Below are positions 8,201 through 14,302 of a stretch of DNA of 33,460 nt, piece by piece. This stretch comes from a virus, in the IMG/VR virus record IMGVR_UViG_3300009151_000223, positions 1-33,460 of that record; one strand, 5' to 3'. The notes beneath the pieces are model-generated. The model worked only from the letters and a program-made list of their open reading frames with translations, had not been told where the DNA came from and ran no database searches. The translations under genes were made by a program, and so were the position numbers. How positions within the stretch are numbered: the stretch's first letter is position 1; every line of letters starts with the position of its first letter.

Positions 8201-8833
8201 ATTATTGGATGTTTTATAAAAGAAAGTTTTTCCTGAAGGATTAGATGGTGAAGTCGTGGATTCTAATGCGTTAACAGCATAATCTCCAATATTACCAATA
8301 CTGTTTAATGGCACGCCACCACTCAATGATGCTGAGTCTGAAATAACAATAGGATTTACTAATTCAAACTGACCAGTAGTAGCATTAAATTCATAGATAC
8401 CCCAAGTACTAGTAGTAGTGTCTAACCAGTATGTGCCGTTATCAGGCGCGCCTGTTGGGCGACTTGTTTGACCAACTAAGCTAGCTAGGTCGATGTCACA
8501 ACGTAAAACGTAGCAACGATTAGTTACACCCAATAATGAGTACGCAGCCAATAAACCGTATTCGTTGAGTTCATAACCTTGAATAGGTGTGCCATTTGTC
8601 GTTGTGTAGAAGAACGGAGTACCATATAAGTTTACAAGGTCACGTTGACTTGTTACTTGATATAATTTATTAGCGTTTGCAGCCGTAGTTGCTGCCGCAA
8701 CCCCTGTACCACTAGCGTTTGCTTTGTTTTGAGCAGTTGCTAATAGAACCAGCGGGACTGAATTTGTTGGGGCTGGAAGATATTGACTTTGGTCTGTGAT
8801 CGTTACTTCTACGCCTGGGGATACTAGTGCCAT
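5228..8833 (-). CDS. 18: contractile tail sheath protein gp18, with large insertion
   Basis: This 1201-residue sheath protein is nearly twice the T4 length (659). The N-terminus (MALVSPGVEVTITDQS, then a SVPLVLLATAQNKAN segment) and the C-terminal 300 residues are typical. The C-terminus includes DRINVARLINYVRRQL, ARPFVFEPND and IAIEPVKAAEF-like sheath motifs. Between about residues 125 and 790 lies a large variable insert of repeated beta-type modules. WLDTTTSTWGIYEF (about 136), VWIKIGTSG (about 349) and GDLWVDTGDLELYP (about 736) look like versions of one motif. The insert also has a flagellin-IN-like stretch (ATAINNINTPVVTARVV, near 265) and a Gly-rich GGTGYAVGN module. The insert probably decorates the tail surface. 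An AAAGGAA ribosome-binding site fixes the ATG. Confidence 0.93.
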   Translation of the reverse strand: MALVSPGVEVTITDQSQYLPAPTNSVPLVLLATAQNKANASGTGVAAATTAANANKLYQVTSQRDLVNLYGTPFFYTTTNGTPIQGYELNEYGLLAAYSLLGVTNRCYVLRCDIDLASLVGQTSRPTGAPDNGTYWLDTTTSTWGIYEFNATTGQFELVNPIVISDSASLSGGVPLNSIGNIGDYAVNALESTTSPSNPSGKTFFYKTSNNIWGSVGGGTWRSDVPTVQGSTSNPTLSATSNFTMDVSGLYTITVSVTGTTVANVATAINNINTPVVTARVVSGKLQIISNQIVAPGAVAYITLTDGSNTPLALCGITPGTYNQAIVAYGTSAQMPLWSSSQTTPRPTGSVWIKIGTSGNGLYPSISQWKTATASWVAKNVSQANSDWAVTAPLDSTGGALIPAGTIYGQYNFNGTLSSAPYYLWERISTGATIITGDNTSPVFNSTNCVGVGPYTLYVSVSVPGSTSLSTGYVVTIPNGANATGFVTAWSASGAPYTIASVSADGAITLTHTEGGEIILSDVVSNVSNGVIAEAGFTIGTTSGVKYGPNKIFGWSNVACTGGSGTGATFNINSRFGAYYLGVSSGIYTGGTGYAVGNIITISGTVLNGTSPANDLQLVVTKIGGGGTAITGVSYYSGASINSFDTQLSNWVEFTYTSNEGAPVADPANNTNWFYSVIDEVDIMVQKAGTWVGYRTTAYDSNGHPSTTGSPATDPNGPIIAATAPTVQSDGTALVYGDLWVDTGDLELYPIIYRWQEISGIDQWVLLDTTDQTSQNGVLFQDARWSSSGAISPVDDPIPTIKSLLSSNYVDLDVPTATLYPQGMLLFNTRRSGYNVKQFRTNYFTSANYPNAGAYNPAAPTNVDNLPEFSYTWVSVSGNNTKGVAYMGRNAQRAMVVQALRASIDTNTAIRDEDNYFNLMATPNYPELQPNMVVLNNDRGETGYIIGDTPLGLADSATDIQAWANNDAGAASTGEAGLVTRNTYLGLFYPSGITNDLSGNQVVVPSSHMMLRTFLRNDTVAYPWLAPAGTRRGNIDNALNIGYLNRTTGEFQPIKTRIGIRDVLYINQINPMVFFTGVGLLNYGNKNSYDSSSALDRINVARLINYVRRQLTIAARPFVFEPNDQLTRNQIAGVVQTLLVDLVAKRGLYDYLVICDDSNNTPARIDRSELWIDVAIEPVKAAEFIYIPVRILNTGEIAGNV

Positions 8834-8887
8834 TTTGTTTTTCCTTTATGTAAAATTATGAGGTTTACTACCTAAAATGCATACTAT

Positions 8888-8895
8888 TATTTAGT
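8888..8895 (-). promoter_or_regulatory. late promoter-like octamer for sheath, ACTAAATA
   Basis: ACTAAATA lies 54 nt upstream of the gp18 ATG. It differs from TATAAATA at the first two positions but fits the CTAAATA variants seen elsewhere in this window. The leader between it and the ATG carries the strong AAAGGAA site. Confidence 0.45.
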
Positions 8896-8940
8896 AGAAA
8901 ATTTAAAAAAGACGGTATTACCGTGCCTTCGAAGGTTCTT

Positions 8941-8948
8941 GCTAAATA
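8941..8948 (+). promoter_or_regulatory. possible late promoter, GCTAAATA
   Basis: GCTAAATA followed by CATC leads to an ATG at 8953 on the plus strand. The arrangement is almost identical to that before the IscA-like gene (TATAAATACATCTATG). If it is used, the mRNA would be leaderless. Confidence 0.35.
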
Positions 8949-8952
8949 CATC

Positions 8953-9300
8953 ATGTTAAGACCTATATGTAATACATGCGGAAAGAATCACTGTGCAGTA
9001 AATTATATCCGTGAGGGTGTTACACACTATCGCAGTGGATGTGATGAATGTGGAAGGAAAAAAAAGAAGTTAAAGCCTAGAAAAGCTAATTGGACTAAAA
9101 GTGGTTATAAGAAAAAAATCACATGTGATTTATGTGGTTTTAAAAGTTTGTTCCCATCACAAATGACAGTATATCACATTGATGGTAATTTAGAGAATAT
9201 TACTCTTATTAATTTACGAACTGTTTGTTTGTGCTGTATTGAAGTTGTTAAACGTAAAGAGATAACTTGGCGTAGGGGAGATTTAGAAGTTGACCACTGA
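8953..9300 (+). CDS. small zinc-binding, HNH-like protein
   Basis: This 115-residue basic protein is rich in paired cysteines: C6-x2-C9, C14, C30-x2-C33, C58-x2-C61 and a late C-x2-C pair. The segment YHIDGNLENITLINLRTVC has the H..DGN..N...LR.LC shape of an HNH finger, so DNA binding or nicking is plausible, though the catalytic first histidine is unclear. Similar zinc proteins occur next to gp17/gp18 in marine T4-like phages. The frame also extends to a GTG at 8923 without a convincing ribosome-binding site, so I chose the ATG. The 3' end overlaps the convergent dNMP kinase gene by 18 bases. Confidence 0.78.
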   Translation: MLRPICNTCGKNHCAVNYIREGVTHYRSGCDECGRKKKKLKPRKANWTKSGYKKKITCDLCGFKSLFPSQMTVYHIDGNLENITLINLRTVCLCCIEVVKRKEITWRRGDLEVDH

Positions 9301-9915
9301 GTTTATTTGTTTATGTAACTCATCAATAGTACCATTATTGTCAATATAGTGGTCGTAGTCTAATCCAACACTAGAATACTCACTTGCATGAACACGATTT
9401 CTATCTAGTTTAGCTTTGCTAGTGGCCCAGTACATATTGTTGTTTGACCCCTTGTTAAATTCAACTGCGGCATCATACCAATTAGGTGGTTGACCTCGAC
9501 TAACTCGCATTGTAGTGCCACCTGCTGATTTGATAGCAATAACTTCATTAGCAAAACGACAATCAGTGATGACTATGTTGTCACTGGCTTGGCGTAATTT
9601 GTTCTCTACGCTAGCGACCCAGATATCACTGTGAAAGCCGTTACGACAAACTTCAGTTCCCCAGTATTGTAGTATCCAACGAGGGGTAATTTCCATACCA
9701 AGTCGTTCACTCCACCACACATCTTTTTGTTCTCGCCACTCTCTACTAGCTTTAGTAGAACCTTCTAAATATTCTCTGTTCCAACCAAAGACACTTGATA
9801 CAGCATCTTTAAGACTGGCTGCAAAACTTAATCGTTTGAATCCATGAAATGTGCAGAGATAGTCTGCAATCGTGTCTTTACCCGAACCAATGAAACCGGT
9901 GATACCTATAATCAT
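9283..9915 (-). CDS. 1: deoxynucleoside monophosphate kinase (gp1-like)
   Basis: This 210-residue protein has a P-loop at its start, GFIGSGKDT at residues 7-15. It transfers phosphate from ATP to deoxynucleoside monophosphates, feeding phage DNA synthesis. A WREQKDVWW stretch near 60, a DCRFANE motif near 117 and a hydrophobic C-terminus fit the T4 gp1/dNMP kinase family (T4 gp1 is 241 residues). A sigma70-like promoter (TTTACT, 17 nt, TATACT) and a TAGGAG ribosome-binding site precede it, consistent with early expression. Its 3' end overlaps the convergent zinc-protein gene. Confidence 0.85.
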   Translation of the reverse strand: MIIGITGFIGSGKDTIADYLCTFHGFKRLSFAASLKDAVSSVFGWNREYLEGSTKASREWREQKDVWWSERLGMEITPRWILQYWGTEVCRNGFHSDIWVASVENKLRQASDNIVITDCRFANEVIAIKSAGGTTMRVSRGQPPNWYDAAVEFNKGSNNNMYWATSKAKLDRNRVHASEYSSVGLDYDHYIDNNGTIDELHKQINSVVNF

Positions 9916-9941
9916 AAAAGAAAAACTCCTATCAGATACAT

Positions 9942-9970
9942 AGTATATGACAGGAGAGTTGTAAAGTAAA
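9942..9970 (-). promoter_or_regulatory. sigma70-type promoter for dNMP kinase
   Basis: The -35 TTTACT (9970-9965) and -10 TATACT (9947-9942) are separated by 17 nt. The expected start near 9935 leaves a leader of about 20 nt holding TAGGAG. Confidence 0.7.
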
Positions 9971-9980
9971 GAGTTTTAGG

Positions 9981-10781
9981 TTAACCTTGAATCCATGTCA
10001 ATGGTTGACTATAATCTACATAGCGTTTCAATTCATCAATGAGGGCTTCTTGTGCCGCTTTTGATTCTGCTTTCATAGCGGTTCCATTCAATGTTGTTCC
10101 ACCACCGGGGCCAGCAATCGTTCCAAACTTCTCACGTGCCTCACCAATTATCCCCTTTAGTACGGCAAGTATATAATCGCCGATCCAAACACCTGCGCCC
10201 GGGTCTTGCAACAATACTTCTTCTGTACGTTGTACATCTGCCCAGACTAAGATACGTTCTCCCGATGCTTTAGGGTCACGCACAATACGCAAAACTTTAG
10301 TAACAGGATCAAAAGTGTAAACTACATAGCCACCAAACATACGTGCGGCTAATTCAACATAACCTGCATAAAAGTCATAAGTTGCCATACCGCCTGCATT
10401 GTTATAGTTTAATAGGTAAGTGTTTAGAATAGCACTACTAAATGGATCAAAACTGCTAGAGCCAGGTCCAGTATCTAATCCAACTGTACGTCTGTACAAA
10501 CATCTAACGTTGATAAATTCTTGTGGTAATGTATATGTGTCAACATTTTTAATGGTAGTCATTAAAACGTATGCTTCTGCGGTGGAATTTTGCGCCCTTT
10601 GACGATATAATTTAATTGTATAGTTATATGCCGCTTCGTAGTGTTGCGGATCTAATTCTAAGTCAATAATACCGTCACCCAAACGATATCGTAAATTATT
10701 AAATAGAGCTTGTTTCAACTCCGATAGTGTCATGCCATTGGGAGTTGAAAGAATGTTTGGCGTTATAATTGGAATAGTCAT
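9981..10781 (-). CDS. 13: neck protein gp13-like
   Basis: This 266-residue protein resembles the gp13 neck proteins of marine T4-like phages, which join the head portal to the tail. Shared features are an N-terminal LSELKQALFNNLRYRLG segment followed by an acidic helix (DLELDPQHYEAAYNYTIKLY), a middle region predicted to be beta-rich, and a C-terminal amphipathic helix (KAAQEALIDELKRYVDYSQP). T4 gp13 is 309 residues. It lies 41 nt downstream of mazG. Its late promoter sits inside a perfect inverted repeat that also covers the ribosome-binding site. gp14 and gp15 are nearby but on the other strand. Confidence 0.72.
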   Translation of the reverse strand: MTIPIITPNILSTPNGMTLSELKQALFNNLRYRLGDGIIDLELDPQHYEAAYNYTIKLYRQRAQNSTAEAYVLMTTIKNVDTYTLPQEFINVRCLYRRTVGLDTGPGSSSFDPFSSAILNTYLLNYNNAGGMATYDFYAGYVELAARMFGGYVVYTFDPVTKVLRIVRDPKASGERILVWADVQRTEEVLLQDPGAGVWIGDYILAVLKGIIGEAREKFGTIAGPGGGTTLNGTAMKAESKAAQEALIDELKRYVDYSQPLTWIQG

Positions 10782-10785
10782 ATTG

Positions 10786-10814
10786 GTTACCTGATATTGT
10801 ATTTATCAGGTAAC
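10786..10814 (-). promoter_or_regulatory. RBS-masking hairpin around a late promoter (gp13)
   Basis: A perfect 10-bp inverted repeat, GTTACCTGAT and ATCAGGTAAC, has a 9-nt loop. On the minus strand the first arm and loop contain the late octamer GATAAATA (10807-10800). The second arm contains the AGG of the gp13 ribosome-binding site, 8 nt before the ATG. A transcript reading in from mazG would fold and hide the site. A late transcript starting near 10794 would lack the first arm. Confidence 0.75.
10800..10807 (-). promoter_or_regulatory. T4-type late promoter, GATAAATA (gp13)
   Basis: GATAAATA followed by C lies 18 nt upstream of the gp13 ATG, inside the inverted repeat at 10786-10814. Confidence 0.7.
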
Positions 10815-10822
10815 ACACTGTA

Positions 10823-11260
10823 TTAGATATCTCCGGCTTGGCGATTCTCGCTGTAATGAGCATCAAAACTACCACCGGGATAGCGACTTTCTAATTTACG
10901 AACATTTTCGTCAATGACTTCATTGGGGTCAAGATTCAATGCCCTACATGCATTTATCCAGTACCAGATAACATCACCTAATTCACGCTTCATGTGAAAG
11001 ACATTTTCATCAGTCAATGGTTTACCCTGAAAAATAATTTTTTTGGGCACTTCAATGAACTCACCTGCTTCAGCTGCCAATCCAAGACATGCTGTTAGTA
11101 ATAGTGGTAGATTAACATCAGGGCCATGTGTGTCCGTTGCTGAATTAAAGTTCCCATCGACTTCATCAAGTCGGTTCATGAATGTAGTCAAGTCATTACT
11201 TGCTTTGCTAGTAACAGCCTCTACAAAATCTTTGTATTTGTTTAAATCAATATTCTTCAT
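10823..11260 (-). CDS. mazG: MazG-type nucleotide pyrophosphohydrolase
   Basis: This 145-residue protein hydrolyses nucleoside triphosphates or alarmone-like nucleotides to the monophosphate. The MazG metal-binding pattern is present: E67-x2-E70, then 22 residues, then E93-x2-D96, within AEAGEFIE and KRELGDVIWYW. Phage MazG proteins are common in marine T4-like phages and are thought to adjust host nucleotide pools or starvation signalling. The ATG overlaps the stop of the upstream gene by one base (TAATG), so it is translationally coupled and driven by the consensus sigma70 promoter at 12454-12482. Substrate cannot be told from sequence. Confidence 0.88.
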   Translation of the reverse strand: MKNIDLNKYKDFVEAVTSKASNDLTTFMNRLDEVDGNFNSATDTHGPDVNLPLLLTACLGLAAEAGEFIEVPKKIIFQGKPLTDENVFHMKRELGDVIWYWINACRALNLDPNEVIDENVRKLESRYPGGSFDAHYSENRQAGDI

Positions 11261-12426
11261 TAAAATGCTTTCAAAATAATCATACTCTCATTAAAGCGAC
11301 CGTTAGGTGTAGTAGCTACTGCTTTAATGTCATTGAAGAATTTACGTGCCGCCGGCTTGCTTCCCATAAGTTCTTTAAGTTGTTCTGCGGGTTTACGTAA
11401 TGTTTTAACCTCACTCTTTGTAGAGTCAAACCCTAGCAACGTGTTACCCTTCACGGTAAATGCTTTTGAATACTCATCGGCAATATAGTGATGCACCTTG
11501 CGCTTTGCACTATCATAAATCCAAGCTTCACTTGCACCTTGTAACTTGACAGGACTGATACTAATCAAATCAAGTTTTGCGGCTGTGTCTTTGAATGTCT
11601 TAAGATACTTTAATTTAGCTACAATTTTTTCTACCGGTACAGCTTTACGAGCCCTAGGAGCTTTAGCGGCTTTCTTAACACTAATGTAACTGTTCAAATC
11701 ATTGAGTACTTGTTCAATAAATTTGATTACATTTTTAATTTGTGTTTTGTTGAGATATGTATAGCCCTCAACTAATTGTTTATCTTCACCCTTGAGTAAT
11801 TCTTCAAACTCATTTTGTTTCTTTTTCCACACTTCAGTTAACAAACTGATATGTTGTGGCATGACATTCTTTTTGGCAACCTCATCCATTGGACGTAATG
11901 TATGTTTTGTGGGCGCGCCCGATGTAATGAATTCGTCAAATAAACCTTCAAGTTCACCTGCGGCATCACGTGCCTTTTCTTTTAGAATGTCCTGAATGTT
12001 GGGTCGTGCAGGGGCCTCAACTACGGCTTTTTCTTCCTCAGGTTTATGTACTAATTTCAATAATCTATTGATTTCATTTTCGAGAGTTAATTCTTCATGC
12101 TCGGTTAATGACAATCCGCGCAATTGCATACGGGCTAACCAGCACAATGTCATTAAGAATTCATTTTCGTGAACCCTACGCATAATCTTAGAATCAGCGG
12201 TTCTATTATTAAATTCCAAATATTGGCTCAATAATTCTTTAGCATCTTTTTTACCGTAGAAACGATTATACCAAGTAAAACTACGCATCAATGCTACCCT
12301 ACGCTTATCCTCATCAGGTTGTAGTACAAATAGAGGTTCATCTCCATAATATTGAACATCTACATCCCGTGGATTTAATGCTTTAACTAGACTGTGGTCC
12401 TCTGAATTACGCTTACGTGTTGCCAT
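11260..12426 (-). CDS. conserved marine T4-like phage protein, unknown function
   Basis: This 388-residue, lysine-rich protein has three parts. An N-terminal helical region (1-130) contains LSLTEHEELTLENEI. The middle part is charged and coil-like (135-250). The C-terminal domain (about 255-388) looks well folded, with VAKLKYLKTFKD, GASEAWIYDSAKRKVHHYIADE and VKGNTLLGFD. The C-terminal part resembles proteins conserved in cyanophages. A function is not known to me. A perfect sigma70 promoter and an AAAGGAG ribosome-binding site precede it, and mazG is coupled behind it, so it belongs to an early or middle operon with nucleotide metabolism. Confidence 0.8.
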   Translation of the reverse strand: MATRKRNSEDHSLVKALNPRDVDVQYYGDEPLFVLQPDEDKRRVALMRSFTWYNRFYGKKDAKELLSQYLEFNNRTADSKIMRRVHENEFLMTLCWLARMQLRGLSLTEHEELTLENEINRLLKLVHKPEEEKAVVEAPARPNIQDILKEKARDAAGELEGLFDEFITSGAPTKHTLRPMDEVAKKNVMPQHISLLTEVWKKKQNEFEELLKGEDKQLVEGYTYLNKTQIKNVIKFIEQVLNDLNSYISVKKAAKAPRARKAVPVEKIVAKLKYLKTFKDTAAKLDLISISPVKLQGASEAWIYDSAKRKVHHYIADEYSKAFTVKGNTLLGFDSTKSEVKTLRKPAEQLKELMGSKPAARKFFNDIKAVATTPNGRFNESMIILKAF

Positions 12427-12453
12427 TAGGCACTCCTTTACTATGATTTAATT

Positions 12454-12482
12454 ATTATAACACAAGCCATATTTATTGTCAA
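12454..12482 (-). promoter_or_regulatory. perfect consensus sigma70 promoter
   Basis: TTGACA (12482-12477) and TATAAT (12459-12454) are separated by exactly 17 nt. The expected start is near 12447, leaving a leader of about 20 nt with AAAGGAG. This is the strongest host-type promoter in the window, and it drives the 388-residue gene and mazG. Confidence 0.9.
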
Positions 12483-12509
12483 CCTTAGGATTCATGCGTA
12501 GGACATTGC

Positions 12510-12517
12510 GATAAATA
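12510..12517 (+). promoter_or_regulatory. T4-type late promoter for gp14, GATAAATA
   Basis: GATAAATA followed by CTATT leads directly to the ATG at 12523. With T4 late spacing +1 would be the A of the ATG. Confidence 0.7.
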
Positions 12518-12522
12518 CTATT

Positions 12523-14292
12523 ATGCCAAAGTTATCCCTATACCGTCCAAATAAACAAAATGATTATCGTTTCTTTGATAGAACAATATCCGAAGAATTA
12601 CGGGTTGGCGGCACGGACTTATATATTCATAAATATTTAGGTCCTACAGATCAGGGTGTTAGTATTGATTATACCCAACCGCAATATGAAACATTAAATC
12701 CTACTAATATTCAAGATTTATTGTTTTTAGAGAATAGAGATAGAACATATGACCCAAACATTTATCGTTTGCGTGGTCACTATAATGTACAGAATTTAGA
12801 TTTTGATTTAAGTCAATTTGGTTTATTCTTAAACAATGATATATTATTCATAACCGTCCATTATAACGATATGATTGATATTGTCGGTCGGAAACTAATG
12901 GTAGGTGATGTATTAGAATTGCCTCATTTATTAGATTACAATCCATTAAAAGAAACTATCCCAGTTGCATTAAAACGATTTATGCAAATTACTGATAGCA
13001 ATTATGCGAGTGAAGGATTTAGCCAGACTTGGTTCCCGCATCTATGGCGCATTAAATGTGAACCATTAGTTGATAGTGAGGAATTTAGTCAGATATTACA
13101 AGAGCCCATTAATCAAGACAATTATCTTGGATTATGGGATAAAACTAAACCATATCCAGAAGGATATATTATCAGTTATGGCGATAAAAATTATATTTCT
13201 ATAGCTGATGTGCCGGCGGGTACTAATCCACCCAATAATGATTATTGGCGATTAACAGAGGAACAGAATCTTAAAGATATTCTATCTACATATAATCAGA
13301 ATATTGCAATTAATAATGCCGCACTTGAAGAAGCCAAACGCTTATTACCTAAATCTGGTTATGACAATAGCAATCTATATATTGTACCTACATACGGCGC
13401 ACTTAGTGAAAACGGTGTTCCTTCAGGAAAGTATAATCAGCCTGCGCCACCTGTCAATGTGGTTACTAGTGCATCAGGTTCCGGAGCTCCTAATCCTGTA
13501 GTAGAAATTTATACAAGCACTGCATATGTGAATGACAGCCCATATCTACGCATACCGGCAGCCACAATAGCATTTATTAAATCTAATATATTAGATGTAG
13601 CATTCCCCGGAATACCATCTGCACCCATACCAAGTAATGTGGTAAATACTCCTACTCCTACTCCTACTCCTACTAATCAAGTAATGTTGTTGTCTGCTAT
13701 TCGTTTTGCGGCGCCGATGACAGACAGTGGGTCAGGTTCGGTTGAAGCAGAAATGATGTTGACTATTGATAGTATGATGACTATCACTGGACCATATGGT
13801 ACCGCAGATAATACATATGCTACTGCTGACCAAAATCCTGTTGCGCCAGGCTTTACAGGTACAGAACCGTACGGTCCTAACACAATGGACTATCGTGCTG
13901 ACTGTGATCCTCGATTCCAATTCATTGCACGTGGCAGTCCAAGAAGTTTTGGTTATACAACAGGTTATATGGCAGGAGATGGACAGGCTCCAAATGGCTT
14001 CCCAACTGGTGCAGGCATTAGTTTCCCGCAAAATCCACAAGTAGGAGATTACTTTTTACGAATTGATTACTTACCGCAGTTACTATATCGATGGGATGGT
14101 CAACTATGGGTTAGAATTAGTGAGAATGTTCGTACGGATACTGGATTGATTGATGACGATAAGACACAAACAGCAAGCTTCATAAATAACAGCAATGTTA
14201 CTGTAACAACGTCGGGAACAATAATTCCGCAGAAACAAGCATTGTCTACTATATTGACAATTGCACCCGACCCACTACCACCCAAACCCTAA
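12523..14292 (+). CDS. 14: neck protein gp14-like, enlarged with extra modules
   Basis: This 589-residue protein is twice the T4 gp14 length (256). The first 190 residues carry the gp14-like core: an N-terminal YRFFDRTISEELRVGGTDLYIHK-type region, FGLFLNNDILFITV near 99, GRKLMVGDVLELPH near 122, and GFSQTWFPHLWRIKCEPL near 165. Residues 203-244 look like a CBM5/12-type carbohydrate-binding module (YPEGYIISYGDKNYIS, then PPNNDYWRL). A Thr-Pro linker (376-384) is encoded by a hexanucleotide repeat. A late module, VGDYFLRIDYLPQLLYRWDG, lies near 507. No ribosome-binding site is well placed. gp15 follows 10 nt downstream. Confidence 0.8.
   Translation: MPKLSLYRPNKQNDYRFFDRTISEELRVGGTDLYIHKYLGPTDQGVSIDYTQPQYETLNPTNIQDLLFLENRDRTYDPNIYRLRGHYNVQNLDFDLSQFGLFLNNDILFITVHYNDMIDIVGRKLMVGDVLELPHLLDYNPLKETIPVALKRFMQITDSNYASEGFSQTWFPHLWRIKCEPLVDSEEFSQILQEPINQDNYLGLWDKTKPYPEGYIISYGDKNYISIADVPAGTNPPNNDYWRLTEEQNLKDILSTYNQNIAINNAALEEAKRLLPKSGYDNSNLYIVPTYGALSENGVPSGKYNQPAPPVNVVTSASGSGAPNPVVEIYTSTAYVNDSPYLRIPAATIAFIKSNILDVAFPGIPSAPIPSNVVNTPTPTPTPTNQVMLLSAIRFAAPMTDSGSGSVEAEMMLTIDSMMTITGPYGTADNTYATADQNPVAPGFTGTEPYGPNTMDYRADCDPRFQFIARGSPRSFGYTTGYMAGDGQAPNGFPTGAGISFPQNPQVGDYFLRIDYLPQLLYRWDGQLWVRISENVRTDTGLIDDDKTQTASFINNSNVTVTTSGTIIPQKQALSTILTIAPDPLPPKP
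13648..13674 (+). repeat. hexanucleotide microsatellite, 4.5 copies of ACTCCT
   Basis: The repeat encodes alternating Thr-Pro at residues 376-384 of the gp14-like protein. Copy-number change by slippage would keep the frame and only alter linker length. Confidence 0.9.
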
Positions 14293-14302
14293 AGAATAAT
14301 AT

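Noticed and set aside
8869-8897. Imperfect inverted repeat around the sheath promoter
   Set aside because: The arms (CTACTAAAT and ATTTTAGGTAG) mismatch and do not cover the ribosome-binding site, so I do not count it as another switch.
13732-14040. Minus-strand open frame of 102 residues
   Set aside because: It lies fully inside the gp14-like gene with no promoter or ribosome-binding site.
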